From assembly GCF_001654845.1 (NCBI RefSeq), contig NZ_LXES01000054.1:1-58563 (forward strand): a stretch of 58,563 nt of DNA, written 5' to 3'. Position numbers and translations under genes: made by a program. Shown in pieces: positions 18,139 to 25,703 of the stretch; position 1 is the first letter of the stretch, and the number at the start of each line of letters is the position of its first letter. The DNA comes from Enterobacter soli ATCC BAA-2102 (GTDB lineage: Bacteria; Pseudomonadota; Gammaproteobacteria; Enterobacterales; Enterobacteriaceae). The notes beneath the pieces were generated by a model. That model saw nothing but the letters and a program-made list of their open reading frames with translations, did no database searches and was not told the origin of the DNA.

Positions 18139-18152
18139 TCAGGAGTAAAAAA

Positions 18153-18261
18153 ATGGTCAGTTTCGCAAGCCGTTATCGTATGCCTACCTCAATCCGTAAA
18201 GATCGCCCGCTGACGAATGACGAATTACAGCGCATTGTTCCGAGCGCGTTTTCTGCTGATA
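18153..18261 (+). pseudogene. DUF932 family protein, N-terminal remnant
   Basis: The first 36 residues (VSFASRYRMPTSIRKDRPL, TNDELQRIVPSAFSADR) match the start of plasmid DUF932 proteins, which are usually about 270 residues. The frame then runs into the terminal repeat of a Tn3-derived unit at 18262 and ends at 18401 without family similarity. The rest of the gene is not found beyond the other end of the unit, so the insertion was followed by deletion. Confidence 0.7.
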
Positions 18262-18293
18262 GGGGTTCTACGCCGGAACCGCCGAAATTTCCG
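18262..18293 (+). repeat. Left terminal inverted repeat of the mgt unit
   Basis: It begins GGGGTTCTACGCCGG and ends at TTTCCG, directly before the complement of the tnpA stop codon (TTA at 18294-18296). It pairs with 23210-23241. Confidence 0.8.
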
Positions 18294-18641
18294 TTACCCC
18301 AGTTTCAGCCCTGCAACCAGTGCATCCAGGTCCATGATTTCATTGCTACTATGAAAGGTGAAATGCCCGTTCAACAAAATGTGCTGCCAGGCCACCGGTG
18401 ATATCCGGGTCAGCACTTCAATACCTTTAGCGTTGCTTTCCGCTTCCAGTCACTCCAGTAATCGCGACAGGATCGCCGAGTTGTAGTAAACGATCGCGTT
18501 GGAGATCAACCGCCCGCACTGGTTACTGATTTCCGTTTCAATGTTATTTTTCCCGCTCAACTCTTTCTTTCCGCCGACTTTGGATACTGCGGCGCGTAGC
18601 TGATGCTTCTCAAAATCAGAAGAGGTACACGATAAGGTCAT
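18294..18641 (-). pseudogene. tnpA: Tn3-family transposase C-terminal remnant
   Basis: The fragment encodes NQCGRLISNAIVYYNSAILSRL, then after an in-frame stop (TGA in place of the expected TGG) continues EAESNAKGIEVLTRISPVAWQ and ends MDLDALVAGLKLG at a stop next to the terminal repeat. This is the last roughly 110 residues of a TnpA different from the one at 1180-1983. It is non-functional. Confidence 0.8.
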
Positions 18642-18644
18642 CGG

Positions 18645-18981
18645 CTGGTATCTGACAATTAACCACTACCACTAAATGTGAGTCATTACCCGATTTTCAG
18701 TCTGTAGAAAAACGGCTTGCAGAAAGAGAAACCTGGGAGCAAACCGTGGAAAGTATATTTTTACGGGCCATCATTGAGGAAAGGCTCAGAGAAAAACAAG
18801 TAATCAGTATATACGTATACCTCGTAGTGTAGGGTAACAACCGAACTGGAAGGCGGCAGGATATTCAATTTGTAGTCTTCAGGCTGCTTACAATTCTAAA
18901 TAAATCGTCACTAAAGAGGTTTTTTAACTTTACTCGACTAATTGAATGACTATAATGAGCACAAATTCAGACAGGAGAAAT
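18645..18981. other. Coding remnant and probable mgt promoter
   Basis: On the plus strand 18671-18832 reads as an open, charged helical segment (VEKRLAERETWEQTVESIFL) with no start codon, probably the tail of a lost gene. A TATAAT at 18951-18956 would place transcription start about 280 bases before mgtC, close to the long leader of Salmonella. I do not see a clean PhoP box upstream of it. Confidence 0.45.
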
Positions 18982-19023
18982 ATGTTGGACAGTCACCCTT
19001 ACTTAAACATCAAGGCAAGCTGA
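18982..19023 (+). CDS. mgtM: Leader peptide of the mgtC transcript (mgtM-like)
   Basis: A 13-codon ORF beginning ATGTTGGACAGT has an AGGAGA seven bases upstream. Its 3' end overlaps a stem formed by GGCAAGC and GCTTGCC (19013-19051). In Salmonella the first leader ORF of mgtCBR, mgtM, couples its translation to transcription of the operon in response to ATP. The match is by position, ribosome site and hairpin rather than by peptide sequence. Confidence 0.6.
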   Translation: MLDSHPYLNIKAS

Positions 19024-19051
19024 CGCTATTTTTTCTGCGCTGCTTGCCAAC
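19013..19051 (+). promoter_or_regulatory. Leader stem-loop overlapping mgtM
   Basis: GGCAAGC at the end of the first leader peptide pairs with GCTTGCC about 25 bases downstream, with a T-rich loop. Mutually exclusive stem-loops of this type control elongation into mgtC in Salmonella. Confidence 0.55.
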
Positions 19052-19128
19052 CGGCGGGCAGCAATCTCCTCATCCAGACGATTGCATCCCATAAAAATTA
19101 ACGCAGCATGGCTGCGAGGATAATCGTC

Positions 19129-19179
19129 ATGTTCATGTTTAAAAATACATTATTCCCTCCACCGTCAACACGACGTTAA
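19129..19179 (+). CDS. mgtP: Proline-rich leader peptide (mgtP-like)
   Basis: A 16-residue ORF, MFMFKNTLFPPPSTRR, lies between the first leader peptide and mgtC. The three consecutive proline codons are the expected feature of mgtP, whose slow translation under proline or EF-P limitation promotes mgtC expression in Salmonella. The presence of both leader ORFs shows that the whole regulatory region moved with the genes. Confidence 0.7.
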   Translation: MFMFKNTLFPPPSTRR

Positions 19180-19244
19180 TCGCCTTCCCGGCGACAATTT
19201 GTCGTGTGCTTAATAAAGCACGTAGTTAATTCTTCCAGCAAAAA

Positions 19245-19940
19245 ATGGAGGAAGCTATGTTGATGTTTCCTTATATCGCAAATTTACTCGCCGCGATGCT
19301 GTTGGGCGCGCTGATTGGCGCTGAAAGACAGTGGCGTCAGCGTATGGCTGGCCTGCGCACCAACGCGCTGGTCGCCACCGGCGCGGCGGTTTTTATTCTG
19401 AGCTCCATTTCAACATCGCCGGACAGCCCCGGACGTATTGCCGCGCAGGTGGTATCCGGAATTGGTTTTCTCGGTGCCGGCGTCATCATGCGTGAAGGCA
19501 TGAACGTGCGCGGCCTGAATACCGCTGCAACCCTGTGGTGCTCTGCGGCGATTGGTGTACTGTGCGGTTTAGGCCAGTTCTGGCAAGCAGCGGCGGCAAC
19601 GCTGATAATCCTCTGCGCCAATATTCTACTGCGCGAAGCGGCGCAGAGAATTAATCAGATCCCCGGCGCGACAGAAGAAGAGAAATGCTACGTTCTGAAT
19701 ATTGTCTGTCAAAGCGAATATGAAAACGCGATTCGTCAGCTATTGCTTAATATCAGTAAAGAGATGACGCTCAGCCTTCAGGGACTGGTGTCGACAGCAG
19801 CAAAAGAACAAGGACATAAAGACATCCGCATCGAACTGGTGGGGAATACCGACTGTCGCAAAGCGCGAGATCTCATTATGACAAGAATTGGCGGGGACGA
19901 AAACATTACGTCAGTCCGCTGGTGCGTCGAGGGGAGTTAA
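19245..19940 (+). CDS. mgtC: MgtC virulence and magnesium-adaptation protein
   Basis: The 231-residue protein begins MEEAMLMFPYIANLLAAML, nearly the Salmonella N-terminus, and has the MgtC/SapB membrane domain (GALIGAERQWRQRMAGLRTNAL, GIGFLGAGVIMREG, VRGLNTAATLWCSAAIG) and the soluble C-terminal domain. In Salmonella MgtC inhibits the F1Fo ATP synthase and supports growth in low magnesium and in macrophages. It is the first gene of the operon. GGAGG lies inside the first codons, so the downstream ATG at 19257 is an alternative start. Confidence 0.93.
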   Translation: MEEAMLMFPYIANLLAAMLLGALIGAERQWRQRMAGLRTNALVATGAAVFILSSISTSPDSPGRIAAQVVSGIGFLGAGVIMREGMNVRGLNTAATLWCSAAIGVLCGLGQFWQAAAATLIILCANILLREAAQRINQIPGATEEEKCYVLNIVCQSEYENAIRQLLLNISKEMTLSLQGLVSTAAKEQGHKDIRIELVGNTDCRKARDLIMTRIGGDENITSVRWCVEGS

Positions 19941-20095
19941 CCTCGCGACTATTTCACTCTGACAATCATTTGTCTAAGGAGGGAATGATGGATGTTCCCA
20001 GGCGATTAAAGTAATAAGCGTTTAATAACGTGAAAATGAATTATGCATAAGTCATTTATGCAGGGATAACGACGTCTTAAATTTGAGGATTAATC

Positions 20096-22828
20096 ATGAC
20101 TGACATGAAAATAGAAAACCGGAAAATAAACCGGTCTGCGTCAGAAAATGATAAGCAGCATAAAAAAAGCTTCGCCATTGAAACCGAGGCATTTAACAGC
20201 CCGGATCATACGCTGGCGCGGTTAAACAGCAGTCGCCACGGGCTCACCACCGAAGATGCCCTTGAACGACTGGATGAATACGGCCGCAATGAAGTGGCGC
20301 ATGAGCAGGCGCCGCCGGCGTTGATCCAGCTTTTGCAGGCATTCAATAACCCGTTTATCTATGTCCTGATGGCGCTGGCCGCCGTCAGCTTCGTGACCGA
20401 TTACTGGCTACCGCTGCGTAACGGCGAAGAGACCGATCTGACCGGGATCATCATTATCGTCACGATGGTCAGCCTGAGCGGGTTATTGCGTTTCTGGCAG
20501 GAGTTTCGCACCAACAAAGCAGCGCAGGCGCTGAAATCCATGGTCCGCACCACGGCGACGGTGCTGCGTCGCGGTCCCGGGAATATGGGGCCGGTGCAGG
20601 AAGAAATTGCCATTGAGGAGCTGGTGCCCGGGGATATCATCTTCCTGGCAGCGGGGGACCTGGTTCCGGCAGACGTCCGCTTGCTGGAATCCCGGGACCT
20701 GTTTGTCAGCCAGTCGATACTCAGCGGCGAGTCGCTGCCGGTTGAGAAGTATGACGTTCTGGCCAGCGTTTCCGGTAAAGGATGCGACAGGCTTCCCGAG
20801 CCGAACAAAGATAAAAGCCTGCTGGAGATGGGCAATATCTGTCTGATGGGCACTAATGTGACCAGCGGCAGGGCACAGGCGGTGGTGGTGGCCACCGGAA
20901 ACCGTACCTGGTTTGGTTCGCTGGCGAAATCCATCGTCGGCACGCGTACCCAGACGGCGTTCGACCGCGGGGTAAATAGCGTCAGCTGGCTGCTGATCCG
21001 CTTTATGCTGGTGATGGTACCGATTGTGCTGCTGATTAACGGCTTCAGCAAAGGTGATTGGGTTGAGGCCTCGCTGTTTGCCCTGGCGGTAGCGGTTGGC
21101 CTGACGCCGGAAATGCTGCCGATGATCGTCAGCTCCAACCTGGCGAAAGGCGCTATCGCCATGTCGCGGCGCAAAGTGATCGTCAAGCGGCTGAACGCCA
21201 TTCAGAACTTTGGCGCTATGGACGTGCTGTGTACCGATAAAACCGGTACGCTAACTCAGGACAATATCATCCTTGAGCATCACCTTGATGTCAGCGGTCA
21301 TGAGAGCGACCGGGTGCTGACGCTGGCCTGGCTTAACAGCAGCAGCCAGAGCGGGGCGCGTAACCTGATGGACCGGGCGGTACTGCGCTTTGGCGAGGGG
21401 CGGATTGCGCCAGCGACCAAAGAGCGTTTTGTCAAACTTGATGAACTGCCGTTTGATTTTGTCCGCCGTCGGGTCTCGGTATCGGTGGAAGATGTCCGCC
21501 ACGGTGACAAAAGCTTGATCTGCAAAGGCGCTGTCGAAGAGATGCTGATGGTCGCCACGCATCTTCGTGAAGGCGATAACGTTGTGGTGCTGGATGAAAC
21601 CCGACGCGATCTGCTGTTAGCCAAAACGAAGGACTATAACGCCCAGGGCTTCCGCGTGCTGCTGGTCGCAACCCGTAAGCTGGATGACTCCGCGCTGACC
21701 ACGCCGCTATGCACCGCCGATGAGCAGGGACTGACGGTTGAAGGGATGCTGACTTTCCTCGATCCGCCGAAAGAGAGCGCGGGAAAAGCCATTACCGCGC
21801 TGCGCGATAACGGCGTGGCGGTGAAAGTGCTGACCGGCGATAACCCGGTGGTCACGGCGCGTATTTGCCTGGAAGTGGGCATCGATGCCCACGGTATTCT
21901 GACCGGCGCCCAGATTGAAGCGATGACGGATCGCGAACTGGAGCGCGAAGTGGAAACGCGCTCGGTATTCTCGAAGCTGACGCCGCTGCAGAAGTCGCGC
22001 ATCCTGAAAACGCTGCAGAAAAACGGCCACACCGTCGGCTTTCTCGGCGACGGCATCAACGATGCGCCAGCCCTGCGCGATGCGGACGTCGGCATTTCGG
22101 TCGACAGCGCGGCGGATATCGCCAAAGAGGCATCGGATATCATCCTGCTGGAAAAGGATCTGATGGTGCTGGAAGAAGGGGTGATCAAAGGACGTGAGAC
22201 GTTCGGCAATATCATTAAGTACCTGAATATGACCGCCAGTTCTAACTTCGGCAACGTCTTCTCAGTACTGGTGGCCAGCGCGTTTATTCCGTTCCTGCCG
22301 ATGCTGGCGATTCATCTGCTGATTCAGAACCTGATGTACGATCTCTCCCAGCTCTCGCTGCCGTGGGACAAAATGGACAAAGAGTTTCTGCGCAAGCCGC
22401 GCAAGTGGGATGCAAAGAATATCGGCCGTTTTATGCTGTGGATTGGCCCAACGTCGTCCATTTTTGATATCAGCACCTTCGCGCTGATGTGGTTCGTGTT
22501 TGCGGCAAATAACGTTGAGGCCCAGGCGCTGTTCCAGTCCGGGTGGTTTATTGAAGGACTGCTGTCGCAAACGCTGGTCGTGCATATGCTGAGAACGCAG
22601 AAAATTCCGTTTATCCAGAGCCGGGCGACGTTGCCGGTGCTGCTCACCACCGCGGTGATTATGGCGCTCGGGATCTACATTCCGTTCTCGCCGCTGGGAG
22701 CGATGGTCGGACTGGAGCCGCTGCCGCTGAGCTACTTCCCGTGGCTGGTCGCGACGCTGCTCAGCTATTGCCTGGTAGCGCAGGGCATGAAGCGTTTCTA
22801 TATCAAACGTTTCGGTCAGTGGTTCTGA
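20096..22828 (+). CDS. mgtB: MgtB magnesium-transporting P-type ATPase
   Basis: The 910-residue protein closely follows Salmonella MgtB from MTDMKIENRKINR to the terminal RFYIKRFGQWF. It has the actuator motif (LSGESLPVEKYD), the phosphorylated Asp in DVLCTDKTGTLTQD, the TGDNPVVTARIC and GDGINDAPALRDADVG motifs, and about ten membrane segments. It imports Mg2+ across the inner membrane. The match at both termini and the flanking mgtR/mgtU identify MgtB rather than MgtA. It appears intact. Confidence 0.95.
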   Translation: MTDMKIENRKINRSASENDKQHKKSFAIETEAFNSPDHTLARLNSSRHGLTTEDALERLDEYGRNEVAHEQAPPALIQLLQAFNNPFIYVLMALAAVSFVTDYWLPLRNGEETDLTGIIIIVTMVSLSGLLRFWQEFRTNKAAQALKSMVRTTATVLRRGPGNMGPVQEEIAIEELVPGDIIFLAAGDLVPADVRLLESRDLFVSQSILSGESLPVEKYDVLASVSGKGCDRLPEPNKDKSLLEMGNICLMGTNVTSGRAQAVVVATGNRTWFGSLAKSIVGTRTQTAFDRGVNSVSWLLIRFMLVMVPIVLLINGFSKGDWVEASLFALAVAVGLTPEMLPMIVSSNLAKGAIAMSRRKVIVKRLNAIQNFGAMDVLCTDKTGTLTQDNIILEHHLDVSGHESDRVLTLAWLNSSSQSGARNLMDRAVLRFGEGRIAPATKERFVKLDELPFDFVRRRVSVSVEDVRHGDKSLICKGAVEEMLMVATHLREGDNVVVLDETRRDLLLAKTKDYNAQGFRVLLVATRKLDDSALTTPLCTADEQGLTVEGMLTFLDPPKESAGKAITALRDNGVAVKVLTGDNPVVTARICLEVGIDAHGILTGAQIEAMTDRELEREVETRSVFSKLTPLQKSRILKTLQKNGHTVGFLGDGINDAPALRDADVGISVDSAADIAKEASDIILLEKDLMVLEEGVIKGRETFGNIIKYLNMTASSNFGNVFSVLVASAFIPFLPMLAIHLLIQNLMYDLSQLSLPWDKMDKEFLRKPRKWDAKNIGRFMLWIGPTSSIFDISTFALMWFVFAANNVEAQALFQSGWFIEGLLSQTLVVHMLRTQKIPFIQSRATLPVLLTTAVIMALGIYIPFSPLGAMVGLEPLPLSYFPWLVATLLSYCLVAQGMKRFYIKRFGQWF

Positions 22829-22846
22829 TGATAAGGAGGCGCAGAG

Positions 22847-22939
22847 ATGAATCGTTCTCCGGACACCCTCATCGCGCTGATATTTTTCCTGATGGGTTTG
22901 CTGGTGCTGCTGTTGGCAATCTGGCAAATCCTGTTCTGA
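22847..22939 (+). CDS. mgtR: MgtR regulatory membrane peptide
   Basis: The 30-residue peptide MNRSPDTLIALIFFLMGLL... ending LAIWQILF is a single transmembrane helix matching Salmonella MgtR in length and pattern. AAGGAGG lies 7 bases upstream. MgtR binds MgtC and promotes its degradation by FtsH. It begins 18 bases after mgtB. Confidence 0.9.
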   Translation: MNRSPDTLIALIFFLMGLLVLLLAIWQILF

Positions 22940-22950
22940 AAGGGGGCGCG

Positions 22951-23037
22951 ATGCGCAGAGGATCGCTGGATAAAGTCTTTATTCAGGTGGCGATTATTGC
23001 GGCCATCATTATTCTGCTGACAATCTGGATTAGATAA
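22951..23037 (+). CDS. mgtU: MgtU small membrane peptide
   Basis: The 28-residue peptide MRRGSLDKVFIQVAIIAAI..., ending LTIWIR, is a single membrane helix with a positively charged N-terminus, placed after mgtR with AAGGGGG before the start. In Salmonella the corresponding peptide is reported to protect MgtB from proteolysis at low magnesium. With it the operon is complete. Confidence 0.8.
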   Translation: MRRGSLDKVFIQVAIIAAIIILLTIWIR

Positions 23038-23057
23038 GAGACTTTTTGTCTCGCCTG

Positions 23058-23092
23058 TTTGCCGGGCTGCGGCTGACGTCTTGCCCGGCAAA
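23058..23092 (+). terminator. Hairpin at the end of the mgt operon
   Basis: TTTGCCGGGC at 23058-23067 pairs with GCCCGGCAAA at 23083-23092. There is no T-run after it, so it may be a REP-like or processing hairpin rather than a classical terminator. Confidence 0.6.
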
Positions 23093-23209
23093 CCGTTCAC
23101 GTACAGGAAATTGAAATTCTTTCAGCTCTGGAATGTGGTGGTTGAAATTAAACTATTGCTTGATTGGTACGCCATCGAGGCTCTGAAAGATCACTAAAAA
23201 AACACAGGC

Positions 23210-23241
23210 CGGAAATTTCGGCGGTTCCGGCGTAAAACCCC
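23210..23241 (-). repeat. Right terminal inverted repeat of the mgt unit
   Basis: Read on the minus strand it begins GGGGTTTTACGCCGG and matches 18262-18293 over 32 bases with one difference. Confidence 0.8.
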
Positions 23242-23628
23242 TATATGAAAAAGACGTGCTTGAACTGCCAGGTGTGATTAACCGACTTAATTAAAGTGCA
23301 GTGCCACTTCTTCTGAAGATTGTGTGTCGTCAGGTACGGTTGCTCGATCACCCTTATCAGCAGCAGCCAGTATTTCCAGCAGCTCTCATACCACCATGAT
23401 ACAAAACTTCACAGATTCTCTGCCTGGTAATGTCGTAAGTTTAGCTTTATGCATTTTTATTCACCATGGACGTTTGCCAGGAGTTCGGTCTGAAAGCGTA
23501 TTATTCCTTCGTTTTTATCCGCTTAAGTATTATTTTCTTTATTATAATCAGGTGCTTGTTTTACACACTAACATCCCCACCTGTATACAAGCAGTAATAA
23601 TGCTGCCTTTAAAATAAGAGTAGATACC
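23242..23628. other. Intergenic region with a minus-strand coding remnant
   Basis: A minus-strand segment at about 23289-23385 reads ELLEILAAADKGDRATVPDD... to a stop, directly after an in-frame stop, so it is at most a C-terminal fragment. The rest is AT-rich with no recognisable gene. Confidence 0.35.
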
Positions 23629-23850
23629 ATGTCAAAGACTCATGCTTACGTAGAACACCGCCCTAAAGCGAGTAATAAAACAGCTGAAACCACTCATCAT
23701 GTGGTGATCGTAAATGGTGAAGAAAAACACACAACTAACACTCAGGAAGAAGCCGCTGACTGGGCTATCGCCAAAGGTTATGCTGTGCACGTCGCCCGTG
23801 AACGTCATCTTCAGGATCGCGACCAGCCTGCTCACTGGCGGGTTTATTGA
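23629..23850 (+). CDS. Small conserved-type protein (DUF2188-like pattern)
   Basis: The 73-residue protein has the pattern HHVVIVNGEEKHTTNTQEEAADWAIAKGYAVHVARERH, resembling small DUF2188 proteins in which a short sheet is followed by a helix starting T-x-E-E-A. The function is unknown. A strong hairpin follows at 23876-23901. Confidence 0.5.
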   Translation: MSKTHAYVEHRPKASNKTAETTHHVVIVNGEEKHTTNTQEEAADWAIAKGYAVHVARERHLQDRDQPAHWRVY

Positions 23851-23875
23851 TACCCGGCGGGATAACGGTCATTCA

Positions 23876-23901
23876 GGTCTACAGCATAATAGCTGTAGAC
23901 C
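23876..23901 (+). terminator. Hairpin after the 23.6-kb gene
   Basis: GGTCTACAGC and GCTGTAGACC form a perfect 10-bp stem with a 6-base loop. It lies 26 bases after the stop codon. Confidence 0.6.
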
Positions 23902-24097
23902 TATTTATGCTTACTGGTTCGCATCATTCATTACCTCCTGACATATCTTTTCGTCTCATTTCTTTACCCCATTTAGAACCGTCAGGATATTGACAAAGGC
24001 ATGTGAAATCACTGAGCCGAACGAAGCAACGTCTGACATTCGTTCAAGACCTGCTGCGCTCTGAAACCTGGTACGCAGGACCAGAAAATCAGCAATA

Positions 24098-24295
24098 GGG
24101 GCTTGAGGGTCAACCGTGCGAAAAACCACGCTAAGCAGCTAAAAGTATGAAATATAAAGACTGATGAGACTGCATATTTGGGGTAAAAAAGCGGTTCCAA
24201 ATATCGTATTTTGGTCATTTTGAGACTGGATCGTATCAGAATCGATTTCTGATACTGCTTAGCGTGGTTTTTTACATCATTGACCGTCAAACCCC
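24098..24295. mobile_element. Tn3-type miniature element (TIME-like), 198 bp
   Basis: Two inverted repeats of about 41 bases lie at 24098-24138 and 24255-24295. Both start GGGG and end with the shared block AAAAACCACGCTAAGCAG; the outer 20 bases differ at a handful of positions. The ends have the Tn3-family form, and the 116-base interior has no gene. Such elements move using the transposase of a full-length relative. No matching 5-base duplication is seen at the flanks (CAATA, TAAAT). Confidence 0.7.
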
Positions 24296-24304
24296 TAAAT
24301 CTCT

Positions 24305-24542
24305 CTCGTAAACCTGTTACCAATGGCTACCTCCATTGGCGATTTTTCGTGTCTGTTTCGGATTGGACTCAAGTGATAGTTACCGGAACAACGTGGTAGT
24401 TGGGCTGAACGGGGGTTCTTGCATACAGCCCAGCTTGGAGCTAACTGTCTAAACGGAACGGGACGTGGTGATTTAGGTAAGGCTTCCACCACAACACGTA
24501 GACCGCAGGGCGGAAACAGGAGAGCACAAGAGGGAGCCATCT
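24305..24542 (+). other. oriV: ColE1/pMB1-type replication origin fragment
   Basis: The segment follows the ColE1/pMB1 origin in order: CCTGTTACCAATGGCT, GGATTGGACTCAAGTGATAG, TTACCGGA, GGGCTGAACGGGGGTTC, ACAGCCCAGCTTGGAGC, and lastly GAAACAGGAGAGCACAAGAG. It corresponds to the 3' half of RNA II through the initiation site. The RNA I/RNA II promoter region is missing because the miniature element borders it at 24295, so replication from it is unlikely. Confidence 0.85.
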
Positions 24543-24686
24543 ATGAGCAGTCTTTTAACGCTGGCGAAGGACTTAGAGCAGCAATCGAAAGCGCAGCAGC
24601 AGAGTACAGGCGAGATGCAGAAAGCCGCATTCAGCGCCCACGAGCAGAGTTTGAGCGAGCAGCTGCGTCGCTTGTCCGGGAACTGA
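24543..24686 (+). pseudogene. ColE1-type mobilisation gene fragment (mbeB/mobB-like)
   Basis: The 47-residue ORF starts MSSLLTLAKDLEQQSKAQQQ, which matches the start of MbeB-type mobilisation proteins of ColE1 plasmids, then stops early at 24684. Another frame stays open to about 24784 (LNAIELWQRENEYQKTLELE). It lies right after the ColE1-type origin. The gene is truncated or frameshifted and no relaxase is present. Confidence 0.6.
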
Positions 24687-24808
24687 ATGCCATCGAGCTC
24701 TGGCAGAGAGAGAATGAGTATCAGAAAACACTGGAGCTGGAGCGTGAAGACAGGCAGAAAATCTGCCGGGGGCCGACATTATGACTGACCTCCGGCAGGG
24801 GGGATCTT

Positions 24809-25228
24809 TCAGTATGAGAAATCCAGCGAGGCATTTCTGAATGACTGCCAGGTTTTTTCATCCGGGGCTGGAGGAATATTCGCTTGTTTAACGGCTATCA
24901 GTGCGGCGATACAAAGCTCCTGGTTTCCGTTCTCTGCGGTTGCACTCATGACTAAGCCATCTCGCGCGAGTAAGATCCGAAGAGTACATTCCTGTCCCTT
25001 ATATGATTCAGGTCTGTATATTTTTTCCTCGATGGAGCGTTTTATTTTCGTTGCGTAGATGGCGATATTTTCGTTCAGAACTGCTTTTAAATCCCCAGGC
25101 AGGTCGTTAACGACCTGTGTTGTTTCTGATTTTCCCGGTTTTCCGGATCTTGTATGTGGTGCGGCAGTACACGCCGCCAGAAACAGCGGGATAAAGAGCA
25201 CAAGCGGTAAAACATTTTTTGGCTGCAT
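24809..25228 (-). CDS. TolA C-terminal-domain-like lipoprotein (exc1-like)
   Basis: The 139-residue protein has a lipoprotein signal (LPLVLFIPLFLAAC) and a C-terminal domain (KIYRPESYKGQECTLRILLARDGLV, ELCIAALIAVKQANIP) of the TolA/TonB C-terminal type, with the two Cys that form its disulfide. It neighbours an Exc2-family lipoprotein, and the pair recalls the exclusion genes of ColE1-like plasmids. A run of ten G (25243-25252) lies 14 bases upstream of the start. The exclusion role is inferred from context. Confidence 0.6.
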   Translation of the reverse strand: MQPKNVLPLVLFIPLFLAACTAAPHTRSGKPGKSETTQVVNDLPGDLKAVLNENIAIYATKIKRSIEEKIYRPESYKGQECTLRILLARDGLVMSATAENGNQELCIAALIAVKQANIPPAPDEKTWQSFRNASLDFSY

Positions 25229-25242
25229 CAGGGCCTCTTTAC

Positions 25243-25252
25243 GGGGGGGGGG
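25243..25252. repeat. G10 homopolymer in the 5' region of the TolA-like gene
   Basis: Ten consecutive G lie just upstream of the AAGAGG ribosome site of the minus-strand gene. Tracts of this length slip during replication and are also prone to sequencing error. Confidence 0.7.
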
Positions 25253-25283
25253 AATACATAATGACGGTATGCTGGCGCAGGTA

Positions 25284-25703
25284 TTACGGGCGACCGTTAT
25301 AGCCGTCCCAGTAAGTCGTGATAGCGCCCTGTTTCAGAATCTCGCTGCGTTTTTCAGGCTGGTCAGAATCATAGTCCCGGTTAATAATCTTTGTTTTCTG
25401 CGCTCCGGGAGAAAAAGGACCATTGCCCGTACTGAGACTGTCCACCCGTTGCTGTGCCTGGGCGGAAGTAAAACCGGCTTCACGATCCTGTTTCCCTATC
25501 TCGTAGAACTGACTCAGGAACTTGGCCATCAGGCGTGTGTTATCAGCTGTTAGCGGTTTTGTGTTGGGATCAAAGTGCGCCTGTTCTATCTGGTACGCCA
25601 TATGGCGGGCATTTTTTTCGACGCTGGTCTGGTTACCCGAGCAGCCGGCCACAAATAACGGAATGAAAAGGACAAGTGGTAAAACGCGTACTGATGAGTG
25701 CAT
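25284..25703 (-). CDS. Exc2-family entry-exclusion lipoprotein
   Basis: The 139-residue protein has a lipobox (LFIPLFVAGC) and the family sequence SGNQTSVEKNARHMAYQIEQ, LMAKFLSQFYEIGKQDREAG and the terminal TTYWDGYNGRP. I recognise it as Exc2 family, described as entry-exclusion lipoproteins on small mobilisable plasmids. With the TolA-like gene and the origin it forms a ColE1-type block. A degraded relative lies at 32435-32860. Confidence 0.75.
   Translation of the reverse strand: MHSSVRVLPLVLFIPLFVAGCSGNQTSVEKNARHMAYQIEQAHFDPNTKPLTADNTRLMAKFLSQFYEIGKQDREAGFTSAQAQQRVDSLSTGNGPFSPGAQKTKIINRDYDSDQPEKRSEILKQGAITTYWDGYNGRP

Larger units (their letters stand above)
18262..23241. mobile_element. 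Tn3-derived unit carrying the mgtCBRU operon
   Basis: The unit is bounded by inverted 32-base repeats beginning GGGG (18262-18293 and 23210-23241, one mismatch). Inside the left end lies the 3' remnant of a Tn3-family tnpA, its stop adjacent to the repeat as in intact elements. The remaining 4.5 kb holds a fragment of unknown coding sequence and the complete mgt operon. No full transposase or resolvase is left, so movement would need help in trans. The 5-base flanks (TGATA and TATAT) do not match, so this was not a simple recent insertion or one flank has been altered. Confidence 0.75.

Noticed and set aside
18850..18960. PhoP box for the mgt promoter
   Set aside because: Candidate T-rich hexamers do not align to the direct-repeat consensus at the required spacing.
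18257..23246. Target-site duplication of the mgt unit
   Set aside because: The 5-base flanks TGATA and TATAT do not match.
23324..23617. 97-residue plus-strand ORF
   Set aside because: Low-complexity composition, no ribosome site, and a more coding-like remnant lies on the other strand.
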